This document shows positions 17,104-25,707 of a stretch of 64,000 nt of DNA, one piece after another (the first letter of the stretch is position 1; each line of letters starts with the position of its first letter). The stretch lies in the NCBI GenBank assembly GCA_965249455.1, contig OZ252236.1, forward strand, positions 3,224,001-3,288,000, written 5' to 3'. The notes under the pieces were generated by a model that did no database searches, was not told the origin of the DNA, and was given only the letters and a program-made list of their open reading frames with translations. Made by a program: the position numbers and the translations under genes. The DNA is from Jiulongibacter sp024742395 (lineage in GTDB: Bacteria > Bacteroidota > Bacteroidia > Cytophagales > Spirosomataceae).

Positions 17104-18696
17104 TTATTTTAAGTTGATAATTAAGATGGAGTCATTTTCTTCATACCAAGGCGATTTTAGTCCATCTCCCTGCTTTTTCTCATAAATCTTACTTTCAGTG
17201 TACTCGCCAGTAATGGTATTGAAGAATTGGTAGCTTAATTCTCCCTGATTTTCATTCAATACAGACCAGAGTTTGATGTGCCAGTTTTCTTTTGGGAAAT
17301 AAAACAGTAGCGTTTTTGAATCTCTGCTTTTTAAACAATAACCACTGGAATTTGCCTTTGGGTAGGGACTAAAATCCTTAAAATCAAACTTCTCAAAAAA
17401 GCCTCTCAAATGCTTATAATATTCAAATTTAGGTTTTATGAAGCCATCGGGCTGCTCTAAAGGATTATGAATAATTACATTCCAGGAGGTACCCTGCCAA
17501 TAATAAGTGGAGTATATCCCGGCAAAAATACAGGCATAATTTCTTCTTAAACACACTTCCGGATTTACGTAAGCACCTGTAAAAACTACATATGGCGATT
17601 CTTCGTACCCTCCATGCTCAATATTAAAAACAGGTTTGTTTGAGAATTTTTCATTCATGCCTAGAGCAGAATGATATAAACTGCCGGTCCAGTTTTGCGA
17701 AGAAATAAAATCAACTTTCTCTGGATTCCTGGAGCAGAACCCAAAATCATGAACAGAAAGAAGTCGATCATATTTGTCTAATTTTCTTACTCTATCTATT
17801 CTCTCTAAGATGTATTCTTCAGTAGCTCTGCCATAAAAAAGTGCTTCTTTTGAAATATCCCAGATCATATTAGGATAGGCCTGATATCGTTTGATCACAT
17901 AGTCGAAGTATCTGTTGTCTGCCTCAGAATTCATTTCAGGCCAATTCACCATTTTATTCCATACATAAATCATTAAATGACTAGCAATTTCTTTCTCATG
18001 CATAGAAGCAATTACCTGATCAAAATGCTTAAAGAAGTCTACATTGAGAGAGTTAAAATTAGGCTCTTCATTAGTCCCCAGAAAAGGAAAAATATCCTGT
18101 TTCCCGCCATACTCGTGCTCTGGATGTGAGGCAAGTAAAGGATCTTTCTCCCAGACTACATCATGAGCGTAAACGTTCATCACTATCTGATTTAAACCAT
18201 TCTCCTTAAGTATACTTAGCAGTTTTTCCGTTTTAGTCAGCTCCTTTTGTCCATAATCAAGAGCAAACAGCCAATCACATTCAAATGCCAGATTAAAATA
18301 ATGAGAACCATCCTCATAGAAAAAACGGTCTTTGACTATGTCATTTAAGACAATACCACCGTGCCGATCACTTTTTGTGTTGGCTACCACTTCAATATTT
18401 CCGGTGGCCTTAGATTTTGTTTTCACATTCCCCACCAACTCGAATGTATAGGTACCCGTCTTAGCCGATGAAAACCTTAATACCCACTGATGACCACCGT
18501 TATAAAATAATGGAAGAAGTTTCGATTCACCATTTCCTTTAACATAGGCTTCAACATGCAGATCAAACGGATTGACGGAGTTATCATAAACCAATTCAAA
18601 AGGTATATCCAATACTTCCCATTGTTCTATACTGTTTTGAGCTATGCTTAGGAATGGAAACAGTAGAGTTAAAATCCAAATTGCCGGCTTTTTCAT
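17104..18696 (-). CDS. Exported DUF5060 glycoside hydrolase-like protein
   Basis: Protein of 530 residues with signal peptide (AIWILTLLFPFLSIAQ). Residues about 20-105 are the DUF5060 beta domain (WEVLDIPFELVYDNSVNPFD, then FSSAKTGTYTFEL). The rest is a barrel with FNLAFECDWLFALDY near 133, LMIYVWNKMVNWPE near 242 and WDISKEALFYGR near 279, the latter a candidate catalytic Glu site; EHGGYEESPYVVF near 358 may hold the second carboxylate. It overlaps the cycloisomerase gene by four bases and thus belongs to the agar operon. It is not a close copy of the DUF5060 protein at 8469-10322. An agar- or side-chain-acting glycosidase is likely; the bond it cuts is unknown. Confidence 0.7.
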   Translation of the reverse strand: MKKPAIWILTLLFPFLSIAQNSIEQWEVLDIPFELVYDNSVNPFDLHVEAYVKGNGESKLLPLFYNGGHQWVLRFSSAKTGTYTFELVGNVKTKSKATGNIEVVANTKSDRHGGIVLNDIVKDRFFYEDGSHYFNLAFECDWLFALDYGQKELTKTEKLLSILKENGLNQIVMNVYAHDVVWEKDPLLASHPEHEYGGKQDIFPFLGTNEEPNFNSLNVDFFKHFDQVIASMHEKEIASHLMIYVWNKMVNWPEMNSEADNRYFDYVIKRYQAYPNMIWDISKEALFYGRATEEYILERIDRVRKLDKYDRLLSVHDFGFCSRNPEKVDFISSQNWTGSLYHSALGMNEKFSNKPVFNIEHGGYEESPYVVFTGAYVNPEVCLRRNYACIFAGIYSTYYWQGTSWNVIIHNPLEQPDGFIKPKFEYYKHLRGFFEKFDFKDFSPYPKANSSGYCLKSRDSKTLLFYFPKENWHIKLWSVLNENQGELSYQFFNTITGEYTESKIYEKKQGDGLKSPWYEENDSILIINLK

Positions 18697-19787
18697 TTCT
18701 TTTCAAAGGGTTCTAGCAAAGACCAGTTAAACTCAACACCTATACCTGGTGTATCAGGAGCCACAGCTCGATGGTTCTCTACCACCAAAGGTCTTTGTGT
18801 ATATTGATCTATAGGGAAACTATGTACCTCAAGCCAACCGCTGTTTGGCTGCGAAGAAACTAAACTCACATGGAGTTCCTGCATACCATGTGAACATACC
18901 GGCAGCTCATATTTTCTTGATAATTCTGCCGCTGCCAACCATCCTGTTATTCCTCCACAATTAGAGGCATCTGGCTGTACAAATGATAATTTAGATTGTT
19001 CAAAAGCATACTCAAATTCATGAATAGTATGCAGGTTTTCACCCATTGCCAGTGGCATTTGAGTGGCCTCCGCTATTTCTGCATAACCTTTGTAATTATC
19101 TGGAATAGTGGGTTCTTCAAACCAATGAATGTTATATTGTTTAAAAGAATTGGCTGCTTCTATCGCTTTTTCTACTGACATGGAGTAGTTGGCATCAACC
19201 ATGAAAGTAACATCCGGTCCTATCAGCTCCCGAACTGCTTTTATTCTATCCAGGTCTTCCTGCAGATTTTCGCGTCCTATTTTGATTTTTACGGCATTGA
19301 AGCCAGCCGCCAAATAGCCGCGAATATTACTCAACAGTTTTTCTAAAGGAAACATAAGGTCAATGCCTCCACAGTAGGCCTTGCAAGTATTACCTGCACC
19401 TCCTGCCATTTTCCAAAGAGGCTGGCCTGCTTTTTTACATTTTATATCCCAAAGTGCAATATCCACAGCTGATATAGCGAAGGAGGCTATTCCTCCCCTA
19501 CCTACATAATGAATATGCCACTCCAGGAAATCATAGATGGAAGAAATATCGGTTCCGTCTTTACCGATTAAAGCTTTTCGAAAATCATGTTCAATCATTG
19601 CTTTGATAGCATGTCCTCCTTTACCACCGGTGTATGTATAGCCGGTACCTTCACTACCGTCTTCTAAAGTGATGGTGCAGGTAACCAATTCAAAATGAAA
19701 ATGATCTCCATGCTTGGCATCCGAAAGTACCTCTGGAAGAGGCACTTCAAACAAACGTGTATTTACTTCTTTGATTAATGAACCCAC
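18693..19787 (-). CDS. 3,6-anhydro-L-galactonate cycloisomerase (enolase superfamily)
   Basis: Opens the anhydro ring of 3,6-anhydro-L-galactonate to give 2-keto-3-deoxy-L-galactonate, the key step of anhydrogalactose catabolism; cytoplasmic. The 364-residue enolase-superfamily protein has K167-x-K169 (AVKIKIG), metal ligands D198 (VDANYS), E224 (FEEPT) and E250 (GENLHT), and H300 (CSHGMQE). The N-terminal LSDAKHGDHFHFEL and the TYTGGKGG loop are, from memory, characteristic of the Vibrio anhydrogalactonate cycloisomerase and not of general mandelate racemases. The aldehyde dehydrogenase that would make its substrate lies five bases upstream, and GH117 is in the same operon. The context fits so well that another function is unlikely. 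Confidence 0.9.
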   Translation of the reverse strand: MGSLIKEVNTRLFEVPLPEVLSDAKHGDHFHFELVTCTITLEDGSEGTGYTYTGGKGGHAIKAMIEHDFRKALIGKDGTDISSIYDFLEWHIHYVGRGGIASFAISAVDIALWDIKCKKAGQPLWKMAGGAGNTCKAYCGGIDLMFPLEKLLSNIRGYLAAGFNAVKIKIGRENLQEDLDRIKAVRELIGPDVTFMVDANYSMSVEKAIEAANSFKQYNIHWFEEPTIPDNYKGYAEIAEATQMPLAMGENLHTIHEFEYAFEQSKLSFVQPDASNCGGITGWLAAAELSRKYELPVCSHGMQELHVSLVSSQPNSGWLEVHSFPIDQYTQRPLVVENHRAVAPDTPGIGVEFNWSLLEPFEKK

Positions 19788-19792
19788 AATGC

Positions 19793-21241
19793 TTAGTATT
19801 TAACGTAAAATGTTTTTTTCTCGAGATATTGCTCAAAACCATACTTGCCATCTTCTCCTCCCAGACCACTCAGTTTATAGCCATTGTGAAAGCCTTGGTG
19901 CTGCTCTCCATGTCCCCGATTAACATAGATTTCTCCAAACTCCAGCTCTTCGTTGCATTTCATGATGTTCTCTACATTTTTAGTATAAACCATAGCGGCC
20001 AATCCGTATTCGCTATCATTAGCGTAAGAAATGACTTCATCAAAAGTGCTGAACTTCAATACGGGTAAAATTGGACCAAAGGACTCCTCATGCACAATCG
20101 TCATATTCTGGGTTACATCAGTAAGTATGGTGGGCTCAAACCAGTATCCTTTCTCAAATTGTGCCCCTTCTGGCTTTTTACCACCGTATGCAAGAGTAGC
20201 TCCTTCTTCTATGCTAATCGCTACCAGTTTCTCCATGTGAGCTAGTTCGTTCTTATTGACTTTAGGCCCCATATCGGTGTCCTCCAGCATGGGATCACCC
20301 ACCTTTAAAGCCTTCACCTTCTCCATGAATTTTTCCATGAATTGATCATAGATTTTCTCATGAACATAGAGACGCTCATTGCATGTACAAACTTGCCCAC
20401 AGTTATCAAATCTGGAATGAAGAGCCCCATCTACTGCAGAATCAATATCAGCATCCTCAAAAACAATGAAGGGTGCTTTTCCACCAAGTTCTAACTGAAC
20501 CGGAATAAGGTTTTGTGCTGCGTTTTTCGCTATCACCTGCCCCACGGGTGTAGAACCTGTCATGGTCACCATTTTAGTCAATGGATTTAATACCAAAGCA
20601 TTACCCATAGCGGCACCAGGCCCGGTGATAATATTTATTACGCCTGCCGGAATACCCGCCTTGAGGGCTAGATTTCCTAATTCTAAGGTAGCCAGAGGTG
20701 TTTCTGAAGTAGGTTTGATCACCAAGGTATTTCCAGCTACCAGTGCCGGGCCAAGCTTTCTTGCAGCCAAAGCAAACGGGAAGTTCCAGGCCGTAATAGC
20801 CACAACCACTCCACGAGGTATTTTTTGAATCCAAATCTGTTCTCCAGGATTATCTGAGGGAATGATATCACCCTCGATTCTTCTGGCGTTTTCACAGGCA
20901 TATTCTATGAATGAAGCAGCAACGGCCACTTCCATTCTGGCCACTTTCAGCAATTTCCCTTGTTCTTTTACTAACAATTCTGTCAGATACTCAGCATTGT
21001 TTTTTATTTCAGCTGCCAGTTTATAAAGCATCTCTGCTCTCTGACGAGGTGGAATCTTCTTCCATTTTTTAAAGGCCACATCAGCAGCTTGAAGAGCCTT
21101 TTCTGTATCAGTGACCGTGCCGTTTTGAATTAAACCTACCACCTCTTCAGTAGATGGGCTAATTACTTCAGCTGTTTCCCCGGAATCAGACTTAAGCCAC
21201 TCATTGTTAATAAATAGATCGTACGATTTGATGTTACTCAT
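19793..21241 (-). CDS. Aldehyde dehydrogenase, probable 3,6-anhydro-L-galactose dehydrogenase
   Basis: NAD(P)-dependent dehydrogenase of 482 residues in the lactaldehyde/AldA group. Visible motifs are the ITAWNFPFALAARK cofactor-binding stretch near 150, ELGGKAPFIVFEDAD near 250 with the general-base Glu, catalytic Cys in DNCGQVCTCNERL near 285 and EESFGPILPV near 385. There is no signal peptide. It is five bases from the cycloisomerase gene, which uses the product anhydrogalactonate, so oxidation of 3,6-anhydro-L-galactose is the natural role. A second copy of the same family sits at 27122-28555 in another operon and could instead have this role, or act on a different aldehyde. Confidence 0.85.
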   Translation of the reverse strand: MSNIKSYDLFINNEWLKSDSGETAEVISPSTEEVVGLIQNGTVTDTEKALQAADVAFKKWKKIPPRQRAEMLYKLAAEIKNNAEYLTELLVKEQGKLLKVARMEVAVAASFIEYACENARRIEGDIIPSDNPGEQIWIQKIPRGVVVAITAWNFPFALAARKLGPALVAGNTLVIKPTSETPLATLELGNLALKAGIPAGVINIITGPGAAMGNALVLNPLTKMVTMTGSTPVGQVIAKNAAQNLIPVQLELGGKAPFIVFEDADIDSAVDGALHSRFDNCGQVCTCNERLYVHEKIYDQFMEKFMEKVKALKVGDPMLEDTDMGPKVNKNELAHMEKLVAISIEEGATLAYGGKKPEGAQFEKGYWFEPTILTDVTQNMTIVHEESFGPILPVLKFSTFDEVISYANDSEYGLAAMVYTKNVENIMKCNEELEFGEIYVNRGHGEQHQGFHNGYKLSGLGGEDGKYGFEQYLEKKTFYVKY

Positions 21242-21290
21242 GGTTGAAATTCTTACTTATATTCTCTTCGATATTAATGTCTTTGTAATT

Positions 21291-23807
21291 CTATTTCTTT
21301 TCGGGAAATCCTTCGGGATGCACGACGTCCGTTTTACTTTCTACCTGCTTCCCCTTACCATTATACGAAGGGTAAAACATAAAGTAATTTCCATAGGTGT
21401 ATTCATTATTTTTCTTTCTTAGTTCATTCCCCATTTCCTTCATTTTTTTACTGGCCTCTTCCTGATCTCCAATCAAAAAGTGATATTGATTTTCAGAAAT
21501 CATTTTACCATTTCCATCTGTCAGTTTCATTCTAACATCGAATGAATTTCTAACCTTTGATAAGGTGTTCTCGTTAATGGTGAAAAAAGCTTTGGAGCTG
21601 AACTCATCAATCTTCTCTATATTTCTTTCTCCTTTAGACACCACAGTACCTTTATTATCCACTATTTCATAAGTGGCCATTAGACTCTTAAAAGACTCAT
21701 ACAGGTCATTAACAATCCAAACTTCAGCCTTAAACGCTTCGTTAGTTTGCCATCTTCTCTTACTGAAATTGAGGTTTATTAGTGTAGGCTGATAGGCTCT
21801 TTGGATAAAGTCAAAAGATCTTTTGGGTGTTTGATAGTTATCTACAATTCCCCACTTCATGTCTGGCCAGTACGTCATAAAATGACAAATGGCTATACCA
21901 CTGGTTTTTGGTTTGTTTCTTCTGAAATGTTCTATTGTCAGTTGAAAAACTGTACCCTGAGCATCCTGTGTTGCATCCACAAACTCTTGGAGTGAGGCGG
22001 TCTTCTCTTCTCCAAAAGTGTCATAATTCTGCATACGTAGATGATCTAAATCTGCCCAATGGTGACCCCAACTTAAACCTGGTGGCCACATTTCATTTTC
22101 AGGAATAAATTTTTCCAGGCTTTCTACATTAGGCACTGATGTTACCGCCAGTTCGGGAACAATAGGATAATCCATGCCTTTGATCCAATCTTCCATTAAC
22201 CAATTTCCCATTCCATAGAAATACGCTAAAGCATGTACAGCCTCCTTGGGTTTAAAGCCGGCTTTTTGAGATGGCTCATCTGTCATCGGTGAATCTGGCA
22301 CAAATGGAAGATCTACCTGCTCCTGCAATCTGGCTCCTAGTCTCTCCAGCATACTTCTGGTAAAATGAGGATCAGTGGCTCTTAGAAACATCTCTTCTCC
22401 ACCCTCCATCATAATCAAAGAAGGATGATTTCTTCTGGCTTTAATAACCTCAGTGGCCTCATCAAGTATACTGTTAACAAATGCGTCATCCTGAGGAAAG
22501 TTTCCTGTTCCAAGCGGAACAATATCCTGCCAAACTGAAATACCCGCTTCATTACATAACTCATAAAACAGAGGGATTTCTGGTGGATGCCATCCAAATA
22601 TTCTTATGTTATTCATGTTGGCTTTTTTGGCCAAATCAATCAGCGTTTTGTATTTATCAGGCGTGGTTCTTCCCACAAAAATATCGGGAGGGCCACCCCA
22701 GCATGCTGAACGGATAAACATAGGTTTACCGTTTAATACAGTAGTACGCGGAAAACTTACTTCATCTTTAGTAAAGCCAGGATTCCACTGCATTTCTATC
22801 TTCCTTAGCCCAAAACTTGTTTCCTGATAGTCTTGTAGCACCTCTTTTTCTTCGACAGTTATTTTAGACAAGTAAAGATTGGGTTTTCCCAAGTCCCATG
22901 TCCACCACAGTTGAGGATTCGTTATCTCAATTTCTTTTTTAAAATGATTTATCCCCGGAGAAAGAGTAATTTCAAAAACACTTTTAATTTCTTCAGAATC
23001 AAAATTCTTGCCTTGAATTGAAGAATAGACTTTTACACTTCTGCTTTCCTTACTGGTGTTTTCAAGTTCTAATTCTAAAGAGACTGAGGCTTTATTTTCA
23101 CTTTGAACTAATGGCTTTGTATACACATCTTTCAGTCTCACCTTTCCGGTATACACCATTTTGACATTCCCGGTAATACCAAAAGGAGTCAGATCTCTCC
23201 AATAATCTCCAAACCAAGGAGTCTTTCTACCTGCTACTAAAGAATTTACAGCAGGAGGAGGTGCCAGTCTTAGCATTAACAAATTTGAGCTGCCTAACCT
23301 GTCTTTTGCTACACGAAGTGCCTCTTTGATGTCAAAAGAAAAAGAGGAGAAAGCCCCTTCATGACTTCCTAGGAATACACCGTTAAGCCAAACATCACAG
23401 GCAAAATCGACTCCTTCGAAATCAAGTGAAACGAGCTGATCTGTCAAATCATCTGTTACATTAAATTGTCTTGCATACCACCATTCATACTGCTGTACCC
23501 ATTGAGCTTTCACGCTATTTCTTCCAAAATAGGGATCTTCTATTGCCCCGACCTTCCAAAGATCTGTATAGACATCTCCTGGCACTTTAGCTGAATTCCA
23601 GAAATTTGTTTCCAAATCTGTAGGGGGTAATTCATGCAATCCTGCCTTAACACCTTCGCCGGGTAGCATCATTTTCATTTTCCACTTATAGCCACCCAAA
23701 TCCACCACTCTCTGTTCGTTTTCAGCTAGTGATTTCTCAAGTCCCGGCTGTGCATATACGCTTAAGGAAATTAAGGAAAAGAGTAGAAAGTATTTATAGA
23801 AACTCAT
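21291..23807 (-). CDS. Exported GH2 glycoside hydrolase (beta-mannosidase-like architecture; likely agarolytic beta-galactosidase)
   Basis: Exo-acting GH2 enzyme of about 838 residues. The start at 23807 puts the signal peptide (FYKYFLLFSLISLSVYAQ) at the N-terminus; an ATG 18 bases upstream is also possible. Domain order is sugar-binding sandwich (KVPGDVYTDLW, YEWWYARQF), immunoglobulin-like domain, barrel, C-terminal sandwich. The acid/base Glu is expected in HPSLIMMEGGEEMFL and the nucleophile in VPELAVTSVPNVESL. The overall pattern resembles beta-mannosidases, but the operon makes agar-derived oligosaccharides the likely substrate; GH2 enzymes releasing galactose from the non-reducing end of agaro-oligosaccharides are known. 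A cytoplasmic paralogue lies at 29332-31806. Confidence 0.85.
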   Translation of the reverse strand: MSFYKYFLLFSLISLSVYAQPGLEKSLAENEQRVVDLGGYKWKMKMMLPGEGVKAGLHELPPTDLETNFWNSAKVPGDVYTDLWKVGAIEDPYFGRNSVKAQWVQQYEWWYARQFNVTDDLTDQLVSLDFEGVDFACDVWLNGVFLGSHEGAFSSFSFDIKEALRVAKDRLGSSNLLMLRLAPPPAVNSLVAGRKTPWFGDYWRDLTPFGITGNVKMVYTGKVRLKDVYTKPLVQSENKASVSLELELENTSKESRSVKVYSSIQGKNFDSEEIKSVFEITLSPGINHFKKEIEITNPQLWWTWDLGKPNLYLSKITVEEKEVLQDYQETSFGLRKIEMQWNPGFTKDEVSFPRTTVLNGKPMFIRSACWGGPPDIFVGRTTPDKYKTLIDLAKKANMNNIRIFGWHPPEIPLFYELCNEAGISVWQDIVPLGTGNFPQDDAFVNSILDEATEVIKARRNHPSLIMMEGGEEMFLRATDPHFTRSMLERLGARLQEQVDLPFVPDSPMTDEPSQKAGFKPKEAVHALAYFYGMGNWLMEDWIKGMDYPIVPELAVTSVPNVESLEKFIPENEMWPPGLSWGHHWADLDHLRMQNYDTFGEEKTASLQEFVDATQDAQGTVFQLTIEHFRRNKPKTSGIAICHFMTYWPDMKWGIVDNYQTPKRSFDFIQRAYQPTLINLNFSKRRWQTNEAFKAEVWIVNDLYESFKSLMATYEIVDNKGTVVSKGERNIEKIDEFSSKAFFTINENTLSKVRNSFDVRMKLTDGNGKMISENQYHFLIGDQEEASKKMKEMGNELRKKNNEYTYGNYFMFYPSYNGKGKQVESKTDVVHPEGFPEKK

Positions 23808-23865
23808 TGGATTGGATTCATACATTTAATTTGAGAAAGATGAATTGGCAAAAAATAGATAGGCT

Positions 23866-24636
23866 TTATCTACCCATCCATCCACCGTCTACCAAGACAA
23901 TAGAACCATGCATATATGCCGCTGCTTCAGAGCATAAAAAGACTGTTGGTCCGGCGAAATCTTCAGGCTGTCCCCATCTTCCTGCCGGGATTCTACTCAG
24001 GATTGAGGCAGATCTATCCGCATCATTTCTGAGAGCCTCGGTATTGTCAGTACTTATATAACCTGGAGCTATTGCATTAACATTCACCCCTTTTGATGCC
24101 CATTCATTAGCAAAAGCCATAGTCAGCTGACCTATAGCACCTTTAGATGCCGCATAGCCAGGAACAGTAATACCTCCCTGGAAAGTCAAAAGAGAAGCGG
24201 TAAAGACGATTTTACCAGACCCGCGGGCTACCATTTCCTTTCCAATTTCTCTGGTAAGGATAAATTGTGCATTTTGATTGACCTCAACTACCTTGTCCCA
24301 CATTTCATCGGGGTGTTCAGCAGCAGGAGTTCTTAAAATTGTACCTGCATTGTTTATCAGAATATCGATTACCGGATTCTCGGCTTTCACTTCATTTATA
24401 AAATCATAAAGCGAATTACGATCAGAGAAATCGCAGGTGTATGCTTTGAATGATCTGCCTGTGGCTAAAACTTCCTTTTCTACCTGACTACCACTTTTCT
24501 CTAAGGAGGCACTCACACCAATAATATTTGCTCCTGCTTCAGCGAGAGCCACTGCCATCGCTTTTCCTATACCTCTTTTGCATCCGGTTACTAAAGCTAC
24601 TTTACCATCTAATTTAAACTTATCTAATATGCTCAT
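23866..24636 (-). CDS. SDR oxidoreductase, KduD-like
   Basis: Short-chain dehydrogenase of 256 residues, cytoplasmic. It has the cofactor motif TGCKRGIG near 17, NNAG near 95, and the catalytic Ser-Tyr-Lys (TASLLTF, then YAASKGA) near 150-170. The sequence is of the 2-deoxy-D-gluconate 3-dehydrogenase (KduD) type. In the described anhydro-L-galactose route, 2-keto-3-deoxy-L-galactonate is oxidised to a 2,5-diketo acid, and a second enzyme reduces this to 2-keto-3-deoxy-D-gluconate; a KduD-like reductase fits that second step. It is in the GH117 operon directly after the Zn alcohol dehydrogenase. The reaction is inferred from context. Confidence 0.87.
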   Translation of the reverse strand: MSILDKFKLDGKVALVTGCKRGIGKAMAVALAEAGANIIGVSASLEKSGSQVEKEVLATGRSFKAYTCDFSDRNSLYDFINEVKAENPVIDILINNAGTILRTPAAEHPDEMWDKVVEVNQNAQFILTREIGKEMVARGSGKIVFTASLLTFQGGITVPGYAASKGAIGQLTMAFANEWASKGVNVNAIAPGYISTDNTEALRNDADRSASILSRIPAGRWGQPEDFAGPTVFLCSEAAAYMHGSIVLVDGGWMGR

Positions 24637-24684
24637 TTTGAGTGGTTAATGTTTTGTATTTTTTTTGTAATAATGATTCTATAA

Positions 24685-25701
24685 TCAGTTTTGACAATCA
24701 AGCATAACTTTCATGCCGTTTGGATTGAGATCGTTTTGTTCAAAAGCATTTTGAATTTTACTTAAAGGCTGTACGTCTGTAATCAGCTCTGCAAATGGCA
24801 ATTCGTTCTTCGTTATTAAATCAATAGCCGTTTCATAGTCTTCAGGCTCATACACCCGAGCACCAATCAACTTCAATTCTTTCCAGAAAAATTTGAAAAG
24901 ACTTACCGGTTTAGGTTGCCCATGTATAGCCACCATTACAATTCTCCCTCTAATACCTGCTACCTCAGTCATTACATCCAAAGCCGGCTGAACGCCAGCC
25001 ACTTCGAATACCACATCTGCCAGTCTCCCTTCTGTCTTACCATCTACATAGGCTACTAAGTCTGTTTCTACCGGGCTTACTACATCAAATCCCCAGCTTT
25101 TGGCCATGTTTATTCTCACCGGGTTTACCTCTGAAATAATAACCTGGGCTCCCTGGCTCTTGGCTACAAATGCCACAAGCATTCCAATAGGCCCACCTCC
25201 TAGCACTACGGCTGTTTCACCCGCAGTAAGACCAGAGAGTCTCACATCATGACACGCTACAGCTAAAGGTTCTATTAAAGCCGCTAGTTTTAAATCTGTA
25301 CTTTCCTGTAGTTTATGAATGGTAAAAGCCGGAACATTCCAGTATTGTTGCATTGCACCCGGGCTGTCAATTCCGATAAACTTCAGGTTCTTACAAATGT
25401 GACTGATGCCTTTATCGGAAGGCAATTCTCCTCTGTTATCCAGCGGACGAACGACTACTTTATCTCCGATTTTCAAATGGCTTACACCTTCTCCAAGGGC
25501 TGAAATTTCGCCCGACATTTCATGACCAATTGTTTGAGGCATAGCCACTCGTTGGTCCATCATCCCATGATATATGTGTACATCTGTACCGCAGATACCA
25601 CAGTATGCCACCTTTAATTGAACCTCTCCGGCCAACGGAGCCGTAGCCTCTTCTTCTGAAACTGAAAATGTTTTATTGCCTTCGTATTTGGTAACTATCA
25701 T
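24685..25701 (-). CDS. Zinc-dependent alcohol dehydrogenase (MDR), probable 2-keto-3-deoxy-galactonate dehydrogenase
   Basis: Medium-chain NAD(P) dehydrogenase of 338 residues, cytoplasmic. The catalytic Zn site is visible as CGICGTDVHIYHG near 34, GHEMSGEI near 59 and the EPLAVACHDV segment near 144. The nucleotide-binding fold begins at VLGGGPIGMLVAFVAKSQGA near 167. The four-cysteine structural Zn loop is shortened: between GDKVVVRPLDNRG and ISHICKN most of the usual cysteines are missing. Together with the SDR it forms the oxidase/reductase pair needed to change the C5 configuration of 2-keto-3-deoxy-L-galactonate. It follows GH117 by six bases. The family is certain; the substrate is inferred. 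Confidence 0.86.
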   Translation of the reverse strand: MIVTKYEGNKTFSVSEEEATAPLAGEVQLKVAYCGICGTDVHIYHGMMDQRVAMPQTIGHEMSGEISALGEGVSHLKIGDKVVVRPLDNRGELPSDKGISHICKNLKFIGIDSPGAMQQYWNVPAFTIHKLQESTDLKLAALIEPLAVACHDVRLSGLTAGETAVVLGGGPIGMLVAFVAKSQGAQVIISEVNPVRINMAKSWGFDVVSPVETDLVAYVDGKTEGRLADVVFEVAGVQPALDVMTEVAGIRGRIVMVAIHGQPKPVSLFKFFWKELKLIGARVYEPEDYETAIDLITKNELPFAELITDVQPLSKIQNAFEQNDLNPNGMKVMLDCQN

Positions 25702-25707
25702 ATTTGA

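Noticed and set aside
21291..23807. Beta-mannosidase as the specific activity
   Set aside because: The architecture is beta-mannosidase-like, but the operon handles agar; mannan genes are absent, so specificity is left open with agar-type galactoside preferred.
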